From the NCBI GenBank assembly GCA_950106755.1, contig OX467082.1, positions 4,154,001-4,218,000 on the forward strand: a stretch of 64,000 bases of DNA, in the 5' to 3' direction. The position numbers and the translations under genes are program-made. Below the pieces are notes generated by a model, which did no database searches, was not told the DNA's origin, and was given only the letters and a program-made list of their open reading frames with translations. The DNA comes from Climacium dendroides. Its lineage: Eukaryota; Streptophyta; Bryopsida; Hypnales; Climaciaceae. This document shows, piece after piece, positions 1 to 9,991 of this stretch. How positions within the stretch are numbered: the stretch's first letter is position 1; the number at the start of each line of letters is the position of its first letter.

Positions 1-3000
1 AACCAAATAAAATAAATCACTCTTTTTCAAAATATAGTTTTAACTACCTACTTTGATATTGAAATAAATAAAAATAGACATTTAATCTTTTGATTTGCAC
101 CACAAATTTTGAATTTCTAATTTTTCACGTATTATTCCAATGGTGAGATTGTTCTAGCAAGAAAAATGTCCTTTTGGAACTCTTTTTTTTAAATTGTAGA
201 AATTGATTTTAAAAACGAATCCAAATGAATATGTCATTTTCACAATGATTGCCTACAAAAGAAGGATCTTCATAACTTTTACATTAATAATCCAAATGGA
301 ATGAATCAAAACTTTCCAAGTAGATAAAATATAATCTATGAGAAATAAAATTTAAAAAAAAAATTAATTTCAAGTTTTTGAGGATTTTTTGTTGTTGTCC
401 AATAAACTATTTTTGGATTTTAGGGTTTCAAAACTTTTGCTCTCAAATACCAATTGAAATAAAAATTATATTCCACAAAGCTAATATGTTTTTCTATGTT
501 CTAATTTTTTTTTTAAATCACCTCAAAAATTGAGACAACAGGAACATGCCCAAACCTTGAAGTGTTTTCCAAAGGAATACTTGGGACTTTAGAGTTTTAA
601 ATAAACATTATTGTTATGAAAGGAATATTTCATTCCTTCTTGATTAAAAAAGAGAGGGGACACTTTGAGTTTACATTAGCTAAAGTTTGAATAAGACCTT
701 CCTCAAAAAGCAAGCCTATATTGTAAGGACATAGCTTCTAGCAAACTTATATTTATGTGGTTGCTTGTTTAATTGTGATGAATTTTTCATTTTTGTTTTC
801 TATTTTTTATTGGATAGCCTCAAACAAAATAAATTGAGAATTTGGTAGAGTTTTTAATTGTAAAAAGAACAAAGTTTAATTTTGGTTCCAAAAGTATCAA
901 TTGAATTTTTCCAATACCATCCAATGTGATGAATGTAATGCCTCAAAGAAGATGGATACAACATATGAATCCTTTGCAATTACACGAATCAAACCATAGT
1001 AGGTATCCATGGATGCTTCATCTAAATATACCGTACTCCAAACAAACAAGTTTACCCATGGTGACAATAACATATCTATGTTTTGGATACAATAATGTAG
1101 AGTTCATTTTTTAAAGAGTATTCAGTTCATATAACTAAACCTAATTACCACTATTACTAAAATTGACCCTTAGAGATTTTTGCTTACAATATTTTATCCT
1201 CTTCCCATGAGAACCTACATTTAATTCTTAGTACACCTATTCTCAATATTTTTGTACAGTGTCCCCTAAATGTATACTAATAGAAGTTATAATTTTTTTT
1301 AATACTCCCTCAAAGATCTAAAAATTAAATTAAGCTAGTGGAATGATTAATTACATAATTAGAAGGTCAAATGGACTTACATACCTCTAAAGGCCTAAGG
1401 ATCCCACTACATAGGGGTCGAGAACTCTTTTACACTCTATTGACTTCATAAATTGGATTTTTTGAATCGGATTTTTACAATTGTTGCTAATCATCCTATT
1501 GTACATTTGCATTAGAACCATTCGCTTCCAAATGACAAAGTGAAAGGTACAATGAGGTTTATTTTGCAAACATCAAAAGTAAAAAAATATATAAAGTTGT
1601 TTTCCAAACTCAATTTTAAACATTTCCAAATGAAAACAAAAATGCATGATATAAAATGGCACCAAATGTTTTAACCTCTAAATGCCCAAGGCACCAAATT
1701 TTGGTGTCAACAATACTTTGAAGTTAAGAAAATCTAACCAATTTTCTATTTTTGGTAGTTTATATTTTAGACAAATTCTTTTTGAAGTCTAGTTTTAGCA
1801 TCAAAAATCTGATTTTGAAAATGAATGATTATGAATTTTGTATTCACATTTTTGTGCAAGGGTGTCCATTACAATCTTGACTTTCCGTAGTGTTGAGGGC
1901 TCTTGGAAATGAGCCTCAAATACACTTGACCTTGGTGAAAAAACCACATTAGAAATTCATTTAAAAAAACTGTAGAGTAAATTTTGAGAAGCTGTAAATT
2001 AATTGGGGTTATGCATATTAGGCCCTTCAACCTCATATTTTTTTGGTGATCAATTTTAAAAATTTGACATGCAAAAAGAGAGCTCAAAATTTTTCATAGT
2101 TTTAACACCTTCATGATCAAACATTATAATCTTTCAATTCATAAGTGATATTGTTGGGTTTTCTTTTTCTATATGATCTCTAACATGTCTAGTTTGAATT
2201 TGTATGGTTATAATAAAAAAAATTAATACAACTTATCAAAATGTTGGCTTCTTATTCAATTTAGAGCAAATTAGTAGGATCTCAAAATAGGCCTTGGACA
2301 TTTAGGGGTCAAAAATCATTGTAGCTAATTAAGGAATTAGAAAACTTCAAAAAAATTTAGACATGTTGAAGTACAAATAATACATTAATTCTGCATATAA
2401 AGACTTTTTTTAAAATTAAAATAATTTTATATATTTTAAAATTTAGTGAAAATTTACTTTTAATATACATAAATGATTTTCAAGATTCTTTAGTAAGCGG
2501 AATGAGAACTCATTTTGAAATTTTGTGGTAAGAATTTCACATATTTGAAAATTTTATTGAATGAAATATTATTGATTAAAATATGGCTATATATAATTTA
2601 TTCAAAAAATTCCCCAAATTTTATGGAACATTAGAAAATTATATAAAACATTTACATATTATTTTTCATGATAACTTTGAGAGTAAATTATAAAAATTGT
2701 AACTATTCAGGGTCATATTTCATTCAATTATATTTCACTCAGTGAAATTTTATATTCATGAAACTTTTACCATGAAATTTCAAATTTATTTCTCAATAAT
2801 TCCCTTTACTAAAGATCTTTGAAAATTTTGTGCATGTGTTAAAAGTTTTTTTTCACTAGTAAGTTTGATTAATTTTTTAAAAATTGTCTTAAAAATCTTG
2901 AAATTTCATTTATTTTATGCATGTGTGTTACTTGCACCACAGTGAGTCCAAAATTTTGTTGGAAAAACATATTTTTTCAATTTAGTTATGGCAATTTTTG

Positions 3001-4194
3001 AAGTATATGGAACTTATGAGAGCCATTCTATATTGCTTATTAAACATTCTCACCATTGGAAATTACAATTCTCAATTATTTATCAAAACTCATTAGCAAT
3101 TTTGTTTTTTCTTTCATCTAATATGACCTTCCACATTATAATTTTTTTGAAGATGAATATGAGAAAAGTTATTTAAATTTTTTCATATACATCCTCAATC
3201 TGATTTCAAATGTATTCTCTAATTCATACAAGTTTTGAATATACTTGCTTTTCTCTAAAAATGTTCAAAGACAAAGCTTCACCTTTAAGAAACTGACTAT
3301 TTTTTGAAGTTGAGATACAATGAACTTGCAATTAGTGGGAATTTTTACTTAAATTTTTTGAAAGGACCCTATCATTGAATTTGTCACAAAATAAATAAAT
3401 ATAGAAGAATATTGGAGCCTTGCTTTGTGAAAAAGTATTTTGAAGTAGTTTTGGGCCTCAAAACACTACAATATTTTAGATGTTAACAAATTTTGTAGGA
3501 GATTTGGGTGATCAAGTGGAGGGTAGAACGGTGGAATTTATAATACGGGAACTAAAATCAACCAAAAATCAAGCAAAGAAGCAATTCAACACGATTCCCA
3601 TTACTATATTGACAAACTTTTTGATGGGTCTTATTGGTAGTCAAAAGGGATTCTAGATTCTTTTAGAATGCATTTTTTGAACACCATATGGATAAACTAT
3701 AAATATTCAAAGTACTAAAAATAGGTATTTTTAAAACCAACTCTGGACCACCATTTCTTATTAAAAAAACAAAAGCAAAATCTGAACTTTCATAAATAGT
3801 AGTAGTACATTATAGACAAGAATCTCTATAGATTGTTTTAAAAAAGAGGTCGAAATTAGATGTAGTTACCTTAGGCTAATGTACACATAAAGGTTGGGTC
3901 AATTTGTTGTATCACAAGCTAAAAATCCTCACTTGTGATTGGATGAAACCCTAAAATTAGTCCCAATCCCTCTACACCTAGAGGCGAGGACAATTTGGTG
4001 TAATGAATGCATTTTTAATTCAATAAAGACCTAATCTGATATAACCTGAAGTTGCTAATTTGGATGCACCAAAAATGGGAGGCCAATTTTTGACCTCAGA
4101 AATAATGTTAGATTTCAATTTAAAAACTTTTATTATAAAATATTATTTTTTTCAACAAATCGAATTCATTGAATGTGCAATCAGTCTTAAGGGA
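1..4194. other. AT-rich intergenic DNA
   Basis: No gene is recognised; all frames are short. Segment 240-375 resembles 32,791-32,930 (ATCTTCATAACTTTT, GAATCAAAxCTTTC), so it is repeat-derived. A TTTAGGGGTCAA motif near 2,300 resembles the element ends described elsewhere, without a visible partner. Confidence 0.6.
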
Positions 4195-4400
4195 AATTGG
4201 CCCGGCCTTTAGGTATTAAAAAGCCTTGAAAAATTCAGCCCTTTTTTCTCTCTCTCTTTTAGGTTTTATTGAATTGGCCTGGCTTCTTGGCCTTACATAT
4301 GGGAGATTTGACCCTTGTTACAATGAGTAGTAGAGGTTAGTCTCCGGGGTTGAAATTTGGTGCAATTGGCCTCTATAAAAATTGGCCCGGCCTCTAGGTG
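4195..4400. repeat. Repeated ATTGGCC(C/T)GGC motif
   Basis: ATTGGCCCGGCCTTTAGGT at about 4196-4214 and ATTGGCCCGGCCTCTAGGT at 4381-4399 are direct repeats with one difference. Shorter relatives (GAATTGGCCTGGCTTCTTGG, CAATTGGCCTCT) lie between them. No function is assigned. Confidence 0.7.
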
Positions 4401-4656
4401 TGAAGCGGCCCTTATTACAGCCATCATGAGAAACTTGTTAATGCTCCTTCCCCTTTACACCCATTTCAGCAGAGGAGGCAGGGTCATATAAAGCTGACTC
4501 CCCCAACTCCACTGTAGTTAAGCCAAGATCCGCTCATGATTTGTAAGAAACGGGAGTACAGTATGTTACCGGTATAAGCTTACCAGTATTGGCCGGCACG
4601 GCAGACTGGTAATGAGTTCTTCGTATTGAAGTATTTGCAGAGAAAAAGAAGGTTTT

Positions 4657-4749
4657 CAGTACTGTACTGTACAGAACAGCCAGTAGAACGGGACAGGAGT
4701 ATGTTACGCGGCAATCGGAACAGGGCTGCCACTGTACAGTACAGTACTG
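4657..4749. repeat. Perfect 18-bp inverted repeat with 57-base loop
   Basis: CAGTACTGTACTGTACAG at 4657-4674 pairs with CTGTACAGTACAGTACTG at 4732-4749. The surrounding 4,430-4,850 is clearly more GC-rich than its neighbours; it has open frames of about 65-70 codons on both strands, but none is recognised. Confidence 0.9.
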
Positions 4750-4970
4750 CTGTGATACTGTACCGTGTCACAGGAACAAATCCATCAAGCAAATACTGCC
4801 TGGAGTTCGTTTCATTATTGTAACGTTTTTTTGGTTTCTTTTTGTGTTGGAAGTAATCATTTTGGACAAGGAAATGTACTCATAACACGAATTTTATATT
4901 CATTTTTTTAAACAAATGAAGTGGCATAACAGGAATATCATTAAAAAAAACTAGTGTGCTGTTGGCAGAA

Positions 4971-5120
4971 TATAATATAATATAACATAATATAATACAA
5001 TATAATACAATATAATACAATATAATACAACATAATACAATATAATACAATATAATACAATATAATACAATATAATACAATATAATACAATATAATACAA
5101 TATAATACAATATAATATAA
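4971..5120. repeat. 10-bp minisatellite, unit TATAATACAA, about 15 units
   Basis: Fifteen consecutive 10-base units stay in perfect 10-base phase, with only occasional variants such as TATAACATAA and CATAATACAA. The long Tyr/Ile/Leu frame on the minus strand here is a by-product of the repeat. Confidence 0.97.
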
Positions 5121-6230
5121 ATTTTAATTCATAAAATTTTTAAATTCAATATCTTTTTTTGCCTTGAGTTGGAATGCTACAAAATAAAGTCCATGCACCA
5201 CTCCTCATAGAGAGCTTTCACTACAAGAAAACCTGTCCGAATTGATAGAAAGTTGTCCTAATTGACAGAAATCAGCCCCTCCTAATTGACAAAAAATTGA
5301 CAGATTTTTGTCAATTTGGACAATTTTCTTTCAATTCGGACAGTTTTTTGTCCTAATTGACATAAACTTGTCAAATTTCTGTAGATTAGGAGGGGCTAAT
5401 TTCTGTCAATTAGGACGACTTTCTCTTGTAGTGTTTCCAACGGTACCAAGAATGCAATTAGAGAATGCATGGTTTTGGAGATCATTGTAACAAACAAAAC
5501 AAATAACCTCATATAAGGTATAGAAGACCAATATGCCCTATCATGTTGTTCATTGGCTAAGCTTTCCTTGATTTCTTTTCATATTCATATTTCAATCTTT
5601 TATAAAATATAAGTAAAAGTAATTTTATAATTTTTTTAATTCACAAAAACTTCAAACTTCAATATCTTTTGTTGATGTGAGTCGGAACACCATAAAACAA
5701 AGTCTATGCATTCCTCTTGGCAAATAACTTTCCAATAGTACCAAGAATACGACTGGGACCTATAGTTTTGGAAATCTCATCATAACAAACAAAACAAAAC
5801 AAACAACCTATTTGTAATGTATAGACTAGTATGCCCTGTGCCATTGCCACAACCATTGTGATGTCGTTTGTAATTACCAAAAAAGTAATGGCAAAGCCCT
5901 CCTTAATCTCCTTTCATACCCTGCGGCTTTGCTATATACAATATAAGTAAAAATAAAAATAAAAATAACTTTCTAATTTTTAATTCATAAAATGTTTAAA
6001 ATTCAATATCTTTTCCTACTGTAAGTTGGAACGCTATGAAATAAAGTCCTTGCACCACCTCCCTCCAAGAAGCTTTCCAATTGTACCAAGAATGCAACCA
6101 GAGGGTGTATGGTTCCAAAGATCTTACCATAACAAACAGAACAAAATAAAACAATAGCCAGATTTAATGTATTTCTTTTAAATTTAAAATTAAAGTAATT
6201 TCTAATTTTCTAATTTATAAAAAATAAAAA
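5110..6230. repeat. Tandem array of about 330-bp units (three plus a partial fourth)
   Basis: Units start near 5110, 5606, 5941 and 6190. Shared landmarks in order are TTCAATATCTTTT, GAGTTGGAAxGCTA, AAAGTCCATGCACCA, GCTTTCCAA, GTACCAAGAATGCAA, ATAACAAACAAAACAAA, AATGTATAG and AATATAAGTAAAA. Unit 1 carries a 218-base insertion (CACTA element plus target duplication); unit 2 is about 334 bases; unit 3 is truncated at its end. Confidence 0.85.
5219..5433. mobile_element. Non-autonomous CACTA-type mini-element with TTT target duplication
   Basis: The 215-base element starts CACTACAAGAAAA and ends TTCTCTTGTAGTG, the standard plant CACTA/Spm terminal inverted repeat. It is flanked by TTT on both sides (5216-5218 and 5434-5436), the 3-bp duplication expected for the superfamily. 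Subterminal repeats of TGTCCTAATTGACAGAAA type occur in both orientations and make the element nearly one hairpin. It interrupts unit 1 of the tandem array; units 2 and 3 show the uninterrupted site CTTTCCAA. No transposase is present in it. Confidence 0.93.
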
Positions 6231-6444
6231 ACCTTTCCTACCTAATTTAATGTATAGATTATTGATGAAAATTTTCTTAAAGTTTTACTCATGAGATGAA
6301 TAAAATTGGAGGTTAGGTAGGTACCCCCAATTGCTACTTTTTGCTACTATGCCTCATATTATTATTATTCAAATAGTCAAATTCTCTTGTTTTCTTGTTG
6401 GCAAGTGAAGGAGGTTCCAATGCACCAAAAAACATGACATTTAG

Positions 6445-6665
6445 ATACTATATGCGAGGGCCAAATTGGAGGTCAAAAAATAAATTAAAATTTAAGCAAC
6501 AAATCAAATCTCTGTAAAAATTAGATTTCCTAGAAGCTCATGTGATTTTTTCAAATTAAAAAAAAATGAGAGAAAAAAAAATGTGATACTTCATTTCAGA
6601 TGACCAAAATACTTAAAAACCATTTTGAATTTAAAAAAGATTTAGGGATTACCCCCCAAACCACC
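6445..6665. repeat. Dispersed AT-rich repeat, also at 39,050-39,210 and inverted at 22,010-22,110
   Basis: Shared blocks are ATTGGAGGTCAAAA, TTAGATT-CTAGAAGxTCATxTGATTTT, a purine-rich AAATGAGAGAAAAAAA tract and a terminal TTTAGGGATTA or CCCCTAAAG motif. It is probably another partial member of the TTAA-CCC group. Confidence 0.6.
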
Positions 6666-8205
6666 CTTAGATGCACATTACAATTGGAGAGTTTATTTTT
6701 TAAAATTTTGCATGGTATGATTCTAATAGCATAATTTTATTATTAACAATATATATACTTACAAAAAATTATTTATTTTTTCAAATTATATCTTGTCATT
6801 TCATCTACTACCAACAAGTATAAATCTCTAATAAATTTGTTGGCTGATGAAAAAACTTTAAATTAGTACCTCTATTGTAAAAAGATATATTACTCCTGTA
6901 GAATGCTTTTATACCAAGATGAAATATAGCTCCATACAAATTATAATGTCAAATAAGGTTCCCACTATTAATATTAGTATTACAATATCTCCAATGTCAA
7001 TCTTTCATTATAATGGCAATATATTTCATCCTTCTTAAGATAAAAAAATCTCCATTTGGTATAAATGTGCCATTAGGAGTTACACCTTTGCATTGCAAGA
7101 AACCAAAATGCAATTGTTGAAGAATTGAAATTATCTAGTTTAAGATGGATTTCTTTATTATCATTTTGCATTGTGTGTGAAATAACTTTTTAAAATTTGA
7201 TCATTGCAACAAAAATACATGTCTTTAGTGTAAAAGGTTAAAATGAGGAATAAAGGAAAATTAAAAATACACATCAACACTATTCTTGATGTTGGGCTAT
7301 AAACAACATATTTCAATGTAAGTATTCATTGTAAGTAAAATCGATGTCAAAAAGGCATTTTGCATTAAAAGTTTATTGATGATGAAGAATTATCCAAATA
7401 TGTGTAGTTCAAATCTGAATGTGTTTCAAAAACATTTATTCAAAATTAAAGTATAAAGAAAAGACTTAGAATTATATAAATAATCTAAAATGGTACAATT
7501 TTCCATTAATTGATCAAACAAAGGGTTAGAGGACCCAAAAATGTAAATGAAATTTGGAATAAAATAATTTCAAAATTCCTTAACACCCAAAAAATATATG
7601 ATTGTTTAGTTCTTTGCATCATAATGGATAATTTGAAAAAAAGATAATTGATTATATACATAGGGTGGATTTTGGAAAAAGAGCAAGGAAAAAAAGTTCA
7701 AAATTAGTAAATTTTATTTTATAAATGTCAAGAATTCATTGAAAACTTATTACTATATATTTACACTACAAAGAATAATTTTTAAAATCCAAATCAGAAA
7801 TTATTTCTTTATATTTCAAATATAACTTTGAAATTATTAAGTTATTTAAAATTTTATTTTCTATCAAAAAATGGATATTTGACTATTATTTATACTAATT
7901 GCTTGTCAATGGATTTGTCAACATTTATTTAATAGATTCTATGACAATTGAGCCCTTTTTCAACTCAAGGATATAAGTTTCTTTTTGGATTAGTATGACT
8001 CCAACAATCATTACCAAAATGGAATTGTTCACAAAATGTAGGAATGGGCATGCTCCTTGAGTCCCTCAACTTTTGAAAATATGACAACAAAATTGTAGTT
8101 AAATACAGAAATGATTAATTGCTAGTTTTAATTGTCATCTCGAATTATTTCACAATGGATCATTCAAGAGGTTCTTTATGGGGCTATTATCAATTAGAAA
8201 TGTAT
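6666..8205. other. AT-rich intergenic DNA
   Basis: No gene, long frame or clear inverted repeat is visible here. Confidence 0.5.
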
Positions 8206-8622
8206 TCAAATATGTTGCCCCGCTTCCTGTTTGTATTTAAACTTATCTTTGTTGAAGATGATATCCAAGGTTTTGAAAAGAATATTCTTCTTTGGAATAC
8301 TAGAATCCTCATAGTTTGACACATCACAATCTTCCCTACTAAACAACTTACATTTGTTTAGCATTGGAAAGTCACATTTCTTCTTCATAGCATCTATGAT
8401 CTTTAGTGCATCTTTCCACAATGAACATGTCTAGAATGCTACTTCAAAATTATTCAATCAAAATATGAGGAATTCTCTAAGTTTTGGTTGCATACAATAT
8501 TGATCCTTCATCTTAGTATGAATCTTAACATATTTCAACAAGGTTCCATTTTAATCAAAGACAAGGAAATATTTTTCCACCTTGTCTTTGTTTGTTCCTT
8601 TTGGAACCTCTAAGTTTGCCAT
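8206..8622 (-). pseudogene. Decayed FCP1/HAD-type phosphatase-like reading frame with three stops
   Basis: Reading the minus strand from an ATG at 8622, one frame stays recognisable for about 139 codons and is broken by only three stops (TAA, TGA and TAG in order). It reads VEKYFLVFD, then a stop, then NGTLLKY, PKLREFLIF, stop, LNNFEVAF, stop, TCSLWKDALKIID, LFSREDCDV and ILFKTLDIIF. Replacing the first stop by Leu gives the FDLNGTLL block typical of plant FCP1-homology / NLI-interacting-factor-like HAD phosphatases. REFL, VAxWTS, EDC and FKxL-IW blocks follow in the family order. This is my recognition from motif order, not a search. Because the frame is continuous without introns, it may be a retrocopy or a recently decayed gene. 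An open frame at 8695-8880 on the same strand lies just upstream; I cannot relate it. Confidence 0.5.
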
Positions 8623-9750
8623 TGGAGACTTCAACTATCGAAAAGAAATGTGTGTATTCACTTGCATGTTTATTTGTGTACTTTCATTGTCACTTCAACT
8701 TGAATATTGCTTGTTAAGATTTTGGACTAGTGCAAGAGTTGCAAAGGTTTGGTCCATTGTTGTGTTTGGACACAATACTTCAATGTGAAAATTTAGCTCA
8801 ATTATTTCCATTGGGTTTGATCCTATGATTGATAAATAATCAATTAATTCTAGAATTTGTTTTATCAATCTAAGTTTCATTAATGTGCAAAAGCAATGAA
8901 AGATTCAATAGCAATACATACTTTTTTTACTTAAAATTTTTTTTATACATATACTTTTCAATCAAGCCTAGCTACCTTTTTTCTTTTCTATTAATGTATA
9001 AGAAAATTAGCTTTTGCTTTGTTTTGGAAACCTCTAGAGTAATTTCTTTTTCCAGGATTTACTAAAATGTGAAATGCTTCAATCCATTCTATTTCACGTC
9101 ATTTTACTTCATTGAGATGAAAGTTATGAAGAATGTAATTTTGGAAGTAGTCATGCTAAAATGTTTTTTCAAAATTAGTTAACTTTTGTACTCAATTTCA
9201 ATTTTATTGAAAAATAACAAAATAAATGTGCTAAGATTTTTCATTTTTTTTTCATTTTTGTGTAGGGATTAGAATGAAGAAATTTTGTATGCTTTCTTGA
9301 GCAACATTACAGTCATTGTCTTTATGAGATATATGAATGACATGAGTATTATTTAGCCTACTAACATTTATATTGCAAATGTTTTAATAAAAATGCCTAC
9401 AATACTACAGTGATATAATAGGATGCTCTGGTATGTATAATCTTAATTTAATTATAGATAATCTATAATTAAAGGATAAAATATTATCTATAATTAAATA
9501 ATTTTATCCTTGAAAATGAAGAATATACCTATTAGTCGAAAAATCAAGACATTAGGACAAACTATCAAAAGCAATGAAAACCATATATGAATTATAAAAT
9601 GGGTATTCATGTCACTTTTTCAATGGTTGTAAAATTTTTATGCAAATTCTGAAAAGGTTATATTAGTCATTTTTTTAAAGAACTTCAAAATTTTAGTAGT
9701 GTGCTACTTTTGGTCCGAAGATAGCATGATACAAGGCATTTGTCATAGCA
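8623..9750. other. AT-rich intergenic DNA upstream of the phosphatase pseudogene
   Basis: It contains the palindrome at 9447. A segment near 9,065-9,140 (CTTCATTGAGATGAAAGTTATGAAG) resembles the internal block of the foldback elements. No gene is recognised. Confidence 0.5.
9447..9509. repeat. Perfect 27-bp AT palindrome and adjoining hairpin
   Basis: 9447-9473 reads TTTAATTATAGAT, a single A, then the exact reverse complement. It is followed by a second imperfect hairpin, 9474-9509, with GGATAAAAT paired to ATTTTATCC. Confidence 0.85.
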
Positions 9751-9976
9751 TGACTATCAAGGTTCAAGAATTAGAGAATTGGGAAAGCTTGTCAACGCTC
9801 CTAATTGATATGGTGAGCACTTGGGAAAAAGACAAGAGATTACGTGAGAAACAATCTCCCCTCCTTGGTCTTTAATAAGCTTATCGCATTGTAACTGCTT
9901 CGACAATAACTGCTCTGCTTCCCATCCTTTCCTCTCCGACTTCATTGAGTCTAGCTGTTACAACAAAGTCGTAACA
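9751..9976 (-). repeat. 3' LTR of the Ty3/gypsy element
   Basis: About 225 bases share an uninterrupted alignment with 15638-15863, including shared blocks such as AAGACAAGAGATT and GGTCTTTAATAAGCTT. On the minus strand the LTR begins TGTTACGAC, immediately after a polypurine tract. Confidence 0.82.
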
Positions 9977-9991
9977 TTACCCCCTTTTAAT
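9977..9991 (-). other. Polypurine tract of the Ty3/gypsy element
   Basis: On the minus strand the sequence reads AAAAGGGGGTAA directly before the 3' LTR, the expected primer site for plus-strand DNA synthesis. Confidence 0.65.

Noticed and set aside
4880..5110. 76-codon Tyr/Ile/Leu-rich frame on the minus strand
   Set aside because: It is simply the translation of the 10-base minisatellite; 10-base units change frame each time and produce a 10-residue repeating peptide.
4971..6230. Possible CRISPR-like array
   Set aside because: The repeats are directly adjoining minisatellite and satellite units without unique spacers, in a plant nuclear genome.
8206..8622. Stops in the phosphatase frame corrected by RNA editing or stop readthrough
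   Set aside because: U-to-C editing of this kind is organellar, and there is no sign that this is an organelle insertion; decay is simpler.
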